A stretch of DNA of 40,854 nt from a virus. A model generated the notes under the pieces. It was not told the origin of the DNA. It made no database searches and worked only from the letters and a program-made list of their open reading frames with translations. The number at the start of each line of letters is the position of its first letter. Positions within the stretch are counted from its first letter, which is position 1. The position numbers and the translations under genes are program-made. Where the stretch lies: positions 1 through 40,854 of the IMG/VR virus record IMGVR_UViG_3300036760_000314; one strand, written 5' to 3'. Positions 1 to 6,665 of the stretch are shown here, piece after piece.

Positions 1-662
1 GTGAGGTTCAGTTCGAGCTGCGCCGCGCGGTTCTTCGACGTGATCAGGTCGTAGGTGGTGACCGTGTTGTGCAGCGCCTTCTGCGCGCCGTCGACTGAGC
101 CGGTGAGCGACCCATAGACATTGGACACGCGCTCAAGCTGGTCCGCCATGGACGCGAAGCCTTGAAACGCACCGGAGATCGCGCTTGGGATCGCACCCAG
201 TGCGCCGCCGAGTAGCTGCGCGACGTTGGCCGCATCGCCAAGTGACGCCAGGTCCCTGCGCCAGGCATTCGCCTCGCTCTTGCGCGTGCGTTCGATCTCC
301 TTGGATACCCTGATCTCTTCCTTGAGGCGATCGCGCGCTGCCTGCTCTGCCACCCGTGCCGCCGACGCCGTGGCCTTGGCGGCCGACGCCGCCGCGCGCT
401 GTTCCTCTTTCTCGATGCGCTTGAGGATGTCGAGCACCACGCGCGCGCGGCCCTCTTCGGTCTTGATCTGCTCTTGGATGCGCGCCTTGTCGGTCGCGAG
501 CATCATCTTGCTCGACTTGTCGTGCAGCTTTTCGAGCTGCCCGGTGATCTTCGTGGTCATTTCGCGGAGTTGGCCCTCGGTGGAAGCGGCCAGTCGCGCC
601 ACCTCGGCCGGGTCAACCCCGCGAATGGAGAGCCGCAGGACTTCTTCGTCAGCGACGCTCAT
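1..662 (-). CDS. Tape measure protein, N-terminal part (runs off left end)
   Basis: This is the first 220 residues of the tail tape measure protein, the long helical protein that sets tail length and helps DNA entry. It opens MSVADEEVLRLSIRGVDP and is followed by a long charged, Ala/Glu/Arg/Lys-rich coiled coil (about residues 30-135). A small hydrophobic Gly/Ala stretch follows (about 145-170), then the conserved-looking segment near the cut (TTYDLITSKNRAAQ). The start is fixed by an ATGA overlap with the stop of the preceding chaperone frame (659-661). Its position directly after a frameshifted chaperone pair is the usual tape measure place. The rest of the gene is at 39389-40854. The two parts do not join in frame, so a few residues are missing between the window ends. 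Confidence 0.85.
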   Translation of the reverse strand, partial: MSVADEEVLRLSIRGVDPAEVARLAASTEGQLREMTTKITGQLEKLHDKSSKMMLATDKARIQEQIKTEEGRARVVLDILKRIEKEEQRAAASAAKATASAARVAEQAARDRLKEEIRVSKEIERTRKSEANAWRRDLASLGDAANVAQLLGGALGAIPSAISGAFQGFASMADQLERVSNVYGSLTGSVDGAQKALHNTVTTYDLITSKNRAAQLELNL

Positions 663-997
663 CGGGCCCTCTTTTCCTTGCGCTCTTGCTCAGCGAATCG
701 GAACGCCGCCATACGCTCGCTCTGCATCAGGCGGGCGAGACCCACCACCTTCGGCGCCAGGTCGCGCGCGCGGACAGCGCCGGCCTCGAGCTCGGCCACG
801 GCGCCGGCGACGATCTCGGCCGGGTGGCGCCCGCCCACCAGGAAGCGAGCATCGAGCCCGTTGGAGCCGGTGCGGACGAAGTAGCCCGGGCACTCCGGGA
901 ACTCGTATTCGCTGCCCGGCACCGGGATCGGCGTGATCGGACGCTCGGGAGGCCCGAGGTCAGGGCATCCGTGGCGCTGCTGATATTCGAGACCCAT
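659..997 (-). CDS. Tail assembly chaperone, frameshift (GT-like) extension
   Basis: This open frame of 112 codons counted from the ATG at 997 ends in an ATGA overlap with the tape measure start. It is best read as the C-terminal part of a frameshift product. The same frame is open upstream without a stop to the A8 run at 1099-1106. A -1 slip there in the 196-aa chaperone gene would add about 146 residues. The upstream part contributes a CLGC motif just before the ATG, and a Cys follows in QRHGCPDLG, which looks like one small Cys-containing unit split by the apparent start codon. This favours frameshifting over independent initiation. By analogy to lambda G/GT, the product would hold the tape measure protein during tail assembly. 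Free initiation at 997 cannot be excluded. Confidence 0.7.
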   Translation of the reverse strand: MGLEYQQRHGCPDLGPPERPITPIPVPGSEYEFPECPGYFVRTGSNGLDARFLVGGRHPAEIVAGAVAELEAGAVRARDLAPKVVGLARLMQSERMAAFRFAEQERKEKRAR

Positions 998-1011
998 GGC
1001 GCGCCGACACC

Positions 1012-1602
1012 CTAGGCACCCCTTTGAGCCGTCGTGTCGCTTGCCGGTGGCCCCGAAGGACCCGAGGACGCGCTCGGCGTGGACGGCTGCGATGATGCTT
1101 TTTTTTCGTCGTCAGTCTCCGATGCGGCGTCGAGGATGCGCGAGCCGTAGAAGAACGCGATGCCGGAGAACTTGCGCAGCACGGCGTTCGTGAAGCCGTC
1201 GGAGAGGCCGCGGAACGGCCCCACCGCGCTCACGATCGGGCACTTGGCAGCCCCGCCGGGCGCCACCAACTCAGGTGGCGCCTCGGGGAAGCTCACGCAC
1301 AGCCGGAACGCGACCAGGCACGCGCGAATGAAGCCGGGGCCGCCGGGCGTCTGCGCCCTGATGCCGTCGCAATACGCCGCCTCGTCCATCGTGAGCGGCC
1401 GCACCTTGATCGGCTCGGGGTCGATGCCTGCAGCGGCGAACGGCTTGAGGTGCTCGCCGCGCATGTCCGCTTCCCACGCCGCCAGCGACGCCGCCGCGAT
1501 CAACGACTTGCCATCGGAGCCGACGAACGCCGGGTCGCGATGCCAGTGGGAATCCACCACGGCGGTGGGCTCCCAGGCAAACGTCTCGAAGCCGAATCCC
1601 AT
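1012..1602 (-). CDS. Tail assembly chaperone (G-like)
   Basis: A 196-residue protein encoded between the tail tube gene and the tape measure gene, which is the standard position of the lambda G-like chaperone. It starts 3 nt after the tube gene stop. The folded part spans about residues 1-160. The tail after residue 166 (EKKASSQPSTPSAS...) is low-complexity Ser/Pro/Ala, as expected for the unframeshifted short form. The codons GAA AAA AAA at 166-168 form the slippery run. I recognise no family by sequence alone; the call rests on gene order, the slippery site and the open -1 frame beyond it. Confidence 0.75.
   Translation of the reverse strand: MGFGFETFAWEPTAVVDSHWHRDPAFVGSDGKSLIAAASLAAWEADMRGEHLKPFAAAGIDPEPIKVRPLTMDEAAYCDGIRAQTPGGPGFIRACLVAFRLCVSFPEAPPELVAPGGAAKCPIVSAVGPFRGLSDGFTNAVLRKFSGIAFFYGSRILDAASETDDEKKASSQPSTPSASSGPSGPPASDTTAQRGA
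1097..1107 (-). promoter_or_regulatory. Programmed -1 ribosomal frameshift site (A8 run)
   Basis: On the minus strand the sequence is GAA AAA AAA GC, with eight A in a row at 1106-1099. A slip of -1 leads into a frame that is open to 659 and contains the 112-codon ORF. The fusion would be about 314 residues (168 + 146). The run sits near the 3' end of the chaperone gene, as in lambda G/GT and many siphoviruses. Confidence 0.75.
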
Positions 1603-1605
1603 CGG

Positions 1606-3261
1606 CTAAGCCCAGATGAACGCGATGGGGGCGAGCGTCGTGTCGTAGCTCGACGACACGATCGCCGGCTTCACCGCGTGGAACGGCGCGGAGTACTCGT
1701 AGATGCCGTCTTCGTCGGCCGTGTCGGCACCGTCGAACTGCAGGCACGGGATGCCGATGCCGAACACCTCTTTTGCCGCTTTGCCCTTCTGGTACAGAAA
1801 CTCAAGGATCGCGCGGCGGCGCATGGAGTCGATGATGGCTTCCCGAGACGCGGTGGCGTCGTCGTCGGCCTGAATGGTCATCGAGCCGGACACGCCGGTG
1901 TAGACAACCGCGTAGCCCTCGCGCATGTTCGCGCCGCACAGCCAGGGGCGCGGCACGAGCTTGAACATGCCGCCGATCTTGAGCGTCTTGATGGTGATCG
2001 CGTTGCCACCAAGGATGCACCGCGCGCCCTTGCCGTCGGTCGGGATGCCGCGCTCGCAGAACGGCACCGGCCAGGCCGTGCCCTCAACGACGGGGAAGGT
2101 GCGGTTGTAGCCGATGGCGTCGGCCGACTCGTACGAGAAGTTCATGGTGATCACCTTGTCGCGGGTGACCTCTATCTCGAACGTGCCCACGCAGCCCATG
2201 AGCTTCTTGAGGTACTCGCGGCCCTCGTACACGTCGTACGTGCACGACTTGTGGCCGGTCTCTTTCGGCTGATACCAGCACGACGCGTACACCACGTCGC
2301 CGGTGAGCACGCTGGCCGCCGTGATGTGCCCAGATCCCATGGTGAGCACGGAGCCGCTCTTGGATATGATCTGTCCGAGCATGCCGCGCACCAGGGCGCC
2401 ACCGCCCACCGTGTAACCCGACGCCGACGCCACCGTGAGCGCCGCGCCCGTCATGGGCGTGCCGCCAGAGGCGGTGGAGCCGGTGTCGCGCGTCTCCGTG
2501 AAGTTGTCCGAGAGGAGGTCGGACGCTTCGACGGGGCGCGTGGCCTGGGTCGCGTCGCCGGCGGCCGCGGTCACCGGGCGCACCGCGATCGGGAAGCTGA
2601 TTTTGCCGTCCGCGGAGAGCGGAACGGAAATGTTCTTGTCGCCGTAGCCGGCGATCATGCGCTCGGCCGACTTGGTGTCGATCGAGACCGAGAGATCGCC
2701 CTCGTGCAGGATGCGCGCGGCGACGTCGAGCAGTTCGTCGGTGACGGTCGACGTCACGGCCGGCGAGAACGTGATCGTTCCCGTCGACGAAGCGAAGGTG
2801 CTGATGGAGGCTGCCTTGCCCGCGTTCGCGCCCCCCTTGAAGATCGCCAGGTAGTTGCGGGCGCCGATCCAGTAATCGTTCGCCTCGCCGGTGACGCTGG
2901 CATGCACCGACGAGACCGCCGTCAGCGTCGTGCCGGAGCCGGTGGTGCGCCACGGCATCTCGGGCGGCTTCCAAAGCGACGCGGCGGACACGCCGGTGAC
3001 GCTCACGAGCGGGGTGTCGAACGTACCCACCGTCGCGGCGACGGATTTGATTTGGCGCCAGGCGCCGCGGGCATTGCCGTCCTCGATGCAGACCAGATCG
3101 CCTACGTTCGCGTTCGTGAGGTTGGCGTCGGTGATCGTGGTCGTCGAGATCGCCGAAGGCACGAGGGCCGAAGGGGTCGACGGCTGCAGGCCGCGCTGCT
3201 GCACCTCCTGCTTTCGCAGAACGATGGTGAGGGCTTTGCGCCGTGCTTCGTTGTACGCCAT
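1606..3261 (-). CDS. Major tail tube protein
   Basis: A 551-residue protein directly upstream of the chaperone pair and tape measure gene, the usual place of the tail tube subunit that polymerises into the tail. It is rich in Thr, Ser, Gly and Val with repeated beta-strand patterns. The middle (about 245-340: STASGGTPMTGAALTVASAS) looks like an inserted Ig-like or surface domain. The C-terminal third (TFEIEVTRDKVITMNFSYES, AIVSSSYDTTLAPIAFIWA) resembles the closing part of tube proteins. At 551 residues it is much longer than the roughly 150-250 of simple tube proteins, so extra domains probably decorate the tail. A ribosome site GAGGAG lies 10-15 nt upstream of the ATG, overlapping the stop of the small gene before it. 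Confidence 0.75.
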   Translation of the reverse strand: MAYNEARRKALTIVLRKQEVQQRGLQPSTPSALVPSAISTTTITDANLTNANVGDLVCIEDGNARGAWRQIKSVAATVGTFDTPLVSVTGVSAASLWKPPEMPWRTTGSGTTLTAVSSVHASVTGEANDYWIGARNYLAIFKGGANAGKAASISTFASSTGTITFSPAVTSTVTDELLDVAARILHEGDLSVSIDTKSAERMIAGYGDKNISVPLSADGKISFPIAVRPVTAAAGDATQATRPVEASDLLSDNFTETRDTGSTASGGTPMTGAALTVASASGYTVGGGALVRGMLGQIISKSGSVLTMGSGHITAASVLTGDVVYASCWYQPKETGHKSCTYDVYEGREYLKKLMGCVGTFEIEVTRDKVITMNFSYESADAIGYNRTFPVVEGTAWPVPFCERGIPTDGKGARCILGGNAITIKTLKIGGMFKLVPRPWLCGANMREGYAVVYTGVSGSMTIQADDDATASREAIIDSMRRRAILEFLYQKGKAAKEVFGIGIPCLQFDGADTADEDGIYEYSAPFHAVKPAIVSSSYDTTLAPIAFIWA

Positions 3262-3264
3262 GAC

Positions 3265-3474
3265 CTACTCCTCAGTGGGCGGTGTGAGCGCGGCGAGCTT
3301 CGCCGCCAGCTTTCTGGTGGCTTCGTCGAGGTTTCCGCCGTCGGCTTCAGCCACAACAGCGCCGGCTTGATCCTTGGCGGCGAGCGCCGCGCCCTCGCCG
3401 CGCTCGACGGAAAAACCGAGCATTGTCGACCCGTCGAAGGAGGCAACGGCGGCTTCGATCTCGGCGTTCTTCAT
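3265..3474 (-). CDS. Small protein between tail completion and tube genes
   Basis: A 69-residue acidic, Ala-rich protein (MKNAEIEAAVASFDGSTML...LAALTPPTEE). Its start overlaps the stop of the upstream tail gene by ATGA. It has no visible signal peptide or membrane segment. Its reading frame begins within 10 nt of an 18-bp intercistronic repeat (3483-3500). I do not recognise a family. The position between a tail completion gene and the tube gene suggests a small structural or assembly factor. Confidence 0.65.
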   Translation of the reverse strand: MKNAEIEAAVASFDGSTMLGFSVERGEGAALAAKDQAGAVVAEADGGNLDEATRKLAAKLAALTPPTEE

Positions 3475-3956
3475 TGGCCGCCGCCTGTCACACGGGCAAC
3501 GACGACGCGCAAGCCGCCGATCAAATCGCCAGTGGCCTCGAGGATGTTGAGGTTCCGCTTGAACCGGCGCTGCTTGGCCGCCGCGTAGGCCTTCGACAGG
3601 GGGGCGAACGGAGATCCGCTCTTGTTGCGCTGGGCGCCCACATTGGCCTCGATGGCCTCGATCATCATCTTGCCGATCTGGCGGAGCACCGCCTCGGTGA
3701 TCCCTTCTGGGCTCTCCCACGCCTTCTTGACGACCCGTCGGATCTCAAACAACCGCTCTTTCCCGATGTAGTACGGGTTGCGGCGGGCGTCGGCCTGCAC
3801 GTGCGCGATCATGGCGTTCTCGTCGGCTCCGCGGCGGCCGCCCGTCATCACCGAGACCACGGCGTCACCGGAAGCAAGGGGTCGCATGCGCCGCTCAATG
3901 GCCCTTTGCAGTGCCCCGGCGTTGATCTCGACCGCGATGTGCGGCGGCGGAATCAT
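3471..3956 (-). CDS. Tail completion / virion morphogenesis protein (HK97 gp10 or Mu G-like)
   Basis: A 161-residue protein. The C-terminal half carries the pattern of phage virion-morphogenesis proteins: GSPFAPLSKAYAAAKQRR (about 115-132) followed by LNILEATGDLIGGL (about 136-149), close to the 'S P F a P L ... tG.L' signature of the gpG/gp10-type tail completion family. The N-terminal half has an amphipathic helix (ALQRAIERRM). It starts in an ATGA overlap with the terminator-like gene and ends in an ATGA overlap with the next small gene. Its last codons (VARVTGGGQ) are encoded by one copy of the 18-bp repeat, so the repeat is tolerated inside coding sequence here. Confidence 0.7.
   Translation of the reverse strand: MIPPPHIAVEINAGALQRAIERRMRPLASGDAVVSVMTGGRRGADENAMIAHVQADARRNPYYIGKERLFEIRRVVKKAWESPEGITEAVLRQIGKMMIEAIEANVGAQRNKSGSPFAPLSKAYAAAKQRRFKRNLNILEATGDLIGGLRVVVARVTGGGQ
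3483..3500 (-). repeat. Intercistronic 18-bp repeat, copy A
   Basis: The minus strand reads GTTGCCCGTGTGACAGGC. It lies at the 3' end of the tail completion gene, 8 nt before the ATG of the next gene. It is identical over 18 bp to copies B and C. Confidence 0.85.
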
Positions 3957-4438
3957 GGCGCGTAGACGTCCGAGCGCCAGATCACGCGGAAGCGGGCCAC
4001 CCAGATCACGATCTCTCCGGCCTGGCGCACCATCTCGGCGCCGAGGAAGTTGATCTCGCGGATGCCCGTAACGTCGCGGTTGTAGCCGTCGTTGTTGGGA
4101 TTCTCAATGGTGTCGCTGAGGTTCACTGCGTCCGTGGTCGCCAGTTCCATGACCGAGCGCGCGTCGCCATCGTTGGCGTCGCCGCCGCCCTGCACGTAGC
4201 CGAGCTCGACCGCCAGCTCCACGGATCGGAACACCTCACCCGTGCCGTACTCGGCGCGCTCGGGCTTCGGCGCCGGCGCGCGCAAGGCGTATTTGCCCTG
4301 CACCGCCCCCGTGGGCTGCTTGTCCATCGGGTAGCGGTAGTCGATCGCCTCGAAGGCGGCCCCGCTCGCCGCGCTCGTGATCGTCGCCAGCTTCGTGTCG
4401 AAGTGGTCGAGGATGGTGCTGAGGTACTGCACCGCCAT
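3953..4438 (-). CDS. Tail terminator-like protein
   Basis: A 161-residue protein starting MAVQYLSTILDHFDTKLATI, a helix typical of the start of tail terminator (gpU-like) proteins. A beta-rich body follows with FRSVELAVELGYVQGGGD (about 70-87) and the end EIVIWVARFRVIWRSDVYAP. Alternating beta strands plus a helix of this size fit the ring protein that ends the tail tube. It begins two bases downstream of the preceding stop and ends in an ATGA overlap with the virion-morphogenesis gene. The role rests on size, pattern and order rather than on a diagnostic motif. Confidence 0.6.
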   Translation of the reverse strand: MAVQYLSTILDHFDTKLATITSAASGAAFEAIDYRYPMDKQPTGAVQGKYALRAPAPKPERAEYGTGEVFRSVELAVELGYVQGGGDANDGDARSVMELATTDAVNLSDTIENPNNDGYNRDVTGIREINFLGAEMVRQAGEIVIWVARFRVIWRSDVYAP

Positions 4439-4440
4439 GG

Positions 4441-5301
4441 TCAGGCCCGAAAGATGGGGATGCCCGTGCGCGGGCCGTCTTCGCGGCTGGTCAGGTTGCC
4501 GTCTTGGTCGGCGTCGACCGGCACCTGCCCCTGCAAGCGCTCGATCAGCTCGTCGAGCTCGTCCTTGAGCACCTTCCGGCGCTCCAACCACTCGTCGCCC
4601 CACCCGAGCATCCTGGTGAGCCAGAATTGCAAGGCGCAGGGGTAGCGCAGGTGGTCGGTCCCACGCATCGTGTGGGCGCGCGCCTTGCCCCCCAGGTGCA
4701 GCAGGAGCTGATCTCGGGCCTCTCGCACCGCCATCTGGAGGTTCAGCTCGGCGTCGAGCAGCTTGGCCTCTTTCGGGAACTCCTGACGCAGGTAGTCGAG
4801 CCCGATCAGGAGCGTCGGGATGGGCCGCTGCATGCAGTCGACCGTCTCGCTGATGATTTCCCCGCTCGCCGGCACCCAATCGGCCACACCGTCGAACCAC
4901 ACAGCCGCCGCCTGAGAGGCCGAGACCGCGTAGGTGCCCCGAATGCCCGCAAAGGTGGCCAGCGTGGCGTGGGCGAAGCGTGTGGGGGCGTAGAGCGTCG
5001 CCACCATGCCCGAGACGCTTTTGACCTCCACCACCTCCCAAGGCTCAGCGGCGCCGACGCTGCCGAGCTGGTAGCGCCGCCCGGCGACGATGTTCGTCAC
5101 GGCGGTGAGGGTGATGGTGGCCGCCTTGGCCGCCACCGCCCCGTTGCACGTGGTGCTCACCAAGTCGAGCGTGACCGAGCCGGCGGTGACCTTTTGCGCG
5201 CCCGCCGCGTCGAACAGGTTGAGCGTGGCCGAGGCCGGGCGCCCCCCGTAGAAGTAGGTCTCCAACTCGCCGCCGTAGCCCTTTTTGAGGCACTGGTACA
5301 T
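4441..5301 (-). CDS. Head-tail connector region structural protein
   Basis: A 286-residue protein. Residues 1-150 are beta-rich (TYFYGGRPASATLNLFD, RYQLGSVGAAEPWEVVEVKS) and resemble an Ig- or decoration-type fold. Residues 160-265 are helical and charged (LRQEFPKEAKLLDAELNLQ, DEWLERRKVLKDELDELIER), like connector proteins that bind the portal. The ribosome site AGGAGGAA is strong, consistent with a first gene after a gap. It stands before the terminator-like gene, in the head-completion position. I do not recognise a named family. Confidence 0.6.
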   Translation of the reverse strand: MYQCLKKGYGGELETYFYGGRPASATLNLFDAAGAQKVTAGSVTLDLVSTTCNGAVAAKAATITLTAVTNIVAGRRYQLGSVGAAEPWEVVEVKSVSGMVATLYAPTRFAHATLATFAGIRGTYAVSASQAAAVWFDGVADWVPASGEIISETVDCMQRPIPTLLIGLDYLRQEFPKEAKLLDAELNLQMAVREARDQLLLHLGGKARAHTMRGTDHLRYPCALQFWLTRMLGWGDEWLERRKVLKDELDELIERLQGQVPVDADQDGNLTSREDGPRTGIPIFRA

Positions 5302-5417
5302 GTGCTGTTCCTCCTACGCGGTAACGCGCTCGCACCCGGCTGTCACCGCCTGGCCACGCGGAGTCCGTCCCGCCGCACCACTGAGACATGGGCGCAGTTC
5401 GTGCTCTGTCGGTGGGC

Positions 5418-5612
5418 ATGAGTCGGCTGCGGATCGTGGCGTTGCTCCTGATGGCTCTGGCGAGCCACTCGGCGGGGTTCGTGACCGGGACGCTCGTGGG
5501 TGGGCGAGTACTCGACCAGCGCGGCCCGGCCACCTCGCCGAGCGCCGGACCGCCGTCAACCTCGGTACACGTCGTGGACCTGGGACACCGCCGAGCCCCG
5601 AGAGGCCGATAA
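5418..5612 (+). CDS. Small exported or membrane protein on the plus strand
   Basis: A 64-residue frame reading against all its neighbours, in the 320-bp gap between two minus-strand genes. It starts MSRLRIVALLLMALASHSAG, a positive N-terminus and hydrophobic core that look like a signal peptide or membrane anchor. A Pro/Ser-rich and basic tail follows (PATSPSAGPPSTS). An in-frame upstream ATG exists at 5388. No strong ribosome site is visible. It resembles an Rz1-like or moron peptide in build, but no lipobox is visible. It is the only feature of this gap, so the gene call is moderate. Confidence 0.4.
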   Translation: MSRLRIVALLLMALASHSAGFVTGTLVGGRVLDQRGPATSPSAGPPSTSVHVVDLGHRRAPRGR

Positions 5613-5621
5613 GCGCCTGGG

Positions 5622-5960
5622 TCATCGCGACCTACGGGCGCTCACCGAGTTGGCGAGTTCCGCGATGTCGGCGCGAATGAACCCGGACTCTCTCGTCACG
5701 CCGTCCATCTTGTCGCCGAGGCTCCGCACGTCGCTGCGCGTGGCGGCCATGTCCTTGTCGCGCTGGCGCTCGGCTTCTTTGTAGGCGGCCTGCGCGGCCT
5801 CAAACACTTTCTTTTCAACGTAGAAAGCATTCGCGAGTCCACCGAAAAAGCCGACGAGGACCATGACGCCAACGACGGTGGCAACGATGCGCCCGAACGA
5901 CGGCAACGTCACCTTGGCCGGTGCGTCCTCAAGCGCAGGCGTGCCGTTGCCCCAGTCCAT
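5622..5960 (-). CDS. Membrane-anchored coiled-coil protein
   Basis: A 112-residue protein. A short soluble N-terminus is followed by one membrane segment (IVATVVGVMVLVGFFGGLAN, about 27-46). A long charged helix comes next (VEKKVFEAAQAAYKEAERQRDKDM) and a heptad-like end (DVRSLGDKMDGVTRESGFIR). This build (one transmembrane helix then a periplasmic coiled coil) is shared by i-spanins and XhlA-like proteins, but neither is proven. It starts just after the stop of the exported protein upstream. It is the last gene of a block of four membrane or exported proteins (5622-8438). Confidence 0.6.
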   Translation of the reverse strand: MDWGNGTPALEDAPAKVTLPSFGRIVATVVGVMVLVGFFGGLANAFYVEKKVFEAAQAAYKEAERQRDKDMAATRSDVRSLGDKMDGVTRESGFIRADIAELANSVSARRSR

Positions 5961-5966
5961 CGGTCC

Positions 5967-6386
5967 CTACTTCGTCCCGGGAACCAGCTTGGCGGTGTCG
6001 AGCGCTGCCGCCACGGCGTCGAGCTTCACGGCGTTCGTGCCTTCGACCTCCGACGCCTTCGCGATGTTCGCCGCGCAATCGGTGTCCACCTTCGTGAACA
6101 CCTCCACCCCGCCGCCGCTCTTGGCCCTGACGCCCTGGCACTCGGTCGCCGTCGCACGGAGCGTCTGCGGCACCTCGGTCGCGTCAGAGCGCACCAAGGC
6201 CACGTCGACGCGGGTCTCGTCGGTGCAGATGTGCACGCACTTCACGGCGAGCCCCTTGGTGGTGGCGTCGGTGATGGGCGTGTCGAAGTCCTTCGCGGCG
6301 CCGGCCGTGCCGGGTTGCAAGGCGATGGCGCCGATGACGCCAGCGAGAACACCGATGGAGATGAGGCCGAGAGCGGTCTTGTTCAT
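5967..6386 (-). CDS. Exported protein with signal peptide, unknown function
   Basis: A 139-residue protein with a clear signal sequence or anchor: MNKTALGLISIGVLAGVIGAI, then QPGTAGAAKD with an A-x-A cleavage pattern. The mature part is about 110 residues with four Cys (CVHICTD, ATECQG, DTDCAANIAK) that may form disulfides outside the cytoplasm. It starts in an ATGA overlap with the stop of the upstream small membrane gene. I recognise no family. A secreted or periplasmic role is inferred from the signal sequence and the Cys pairs. Confidence 0.6.
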   Translation of the reverse strand: MNKTALGLISIGVLAGVIGAIALQPGTAGAAKDFDTPITDATTKGLAVKCVHICTDETRVDVALVRSDATEVPQTLRATATECQGVRAKSGGGVEVFTKVDTDCAANIAKASEVEGTNAVKLDAVAAALDTAKLVPGTK

Positions 6387-6664
6387 GGGGCGTCCTTGGT
6401 TGAGGGCGAGACGGAAGTGAGGCGGTCCACCTCGACGGGAATCGTCGAGCGGCGGACCTTCGTCGGGACGTGGGCTCCGACGCTGTTGAGACGGTCCACC
6501 TCGACAAGCGGGTCGAGCCTGTCGGCCGAGGTGATGCGGTCGGCTTCAAGCTGTTCGGGCGTGGGCGCCGGGTCTGACATCGCCGCGCCGATCGCAATCG
6601 TCCCGCCGACCACAAGCGCGGCCAGGCCACCAAGGGCGACGGTCTTTGTCTTGTCGTCGGCCAT
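6383..6664 (-). CDS. Small membrane protein with internal VEVDRL repeats
   Basis: A 93-residue protein. It has a short charged N-terminus, one hydrophobic segment (VALGGLAALVVGGTIAIGAA, about 9-28), then a hydrophilic tail. The tail carries a repeated motif: ADRITSADRL, VEVDRLNSVG and VEVDRLTSVS. At DNA level two 19-bp stretches (6418-6436 and 6487-6505) are identical at 18 positions, 69 bp apart, so the repeat arose by in-frame duplication. It starts 1 nt downstream of the stop of the fibre-like gene and ends in an ATGA overlap. Function is unknown. Confidence 0.6.
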   Translation of the reverse strand: MADDKTKTVALGGLAALVVGGTIAIGAAMSDPAPTPEQLEADRITSADRLDPLVEVDRLNSVGAHVPTKVRRSTIPVEVDRLTSVSPSTKDAP

Positions 6665-6665
6665 G

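Noticed and set aside
1450-3588. A 712-codon open frame on the plus strand opposite the tail tube gene
   Set aside because: Composition is Arg/His/Gly-rich and without domain pattern, as expected for the antisense of a GC-rich gene; the minus strand encodes a coherent protein.
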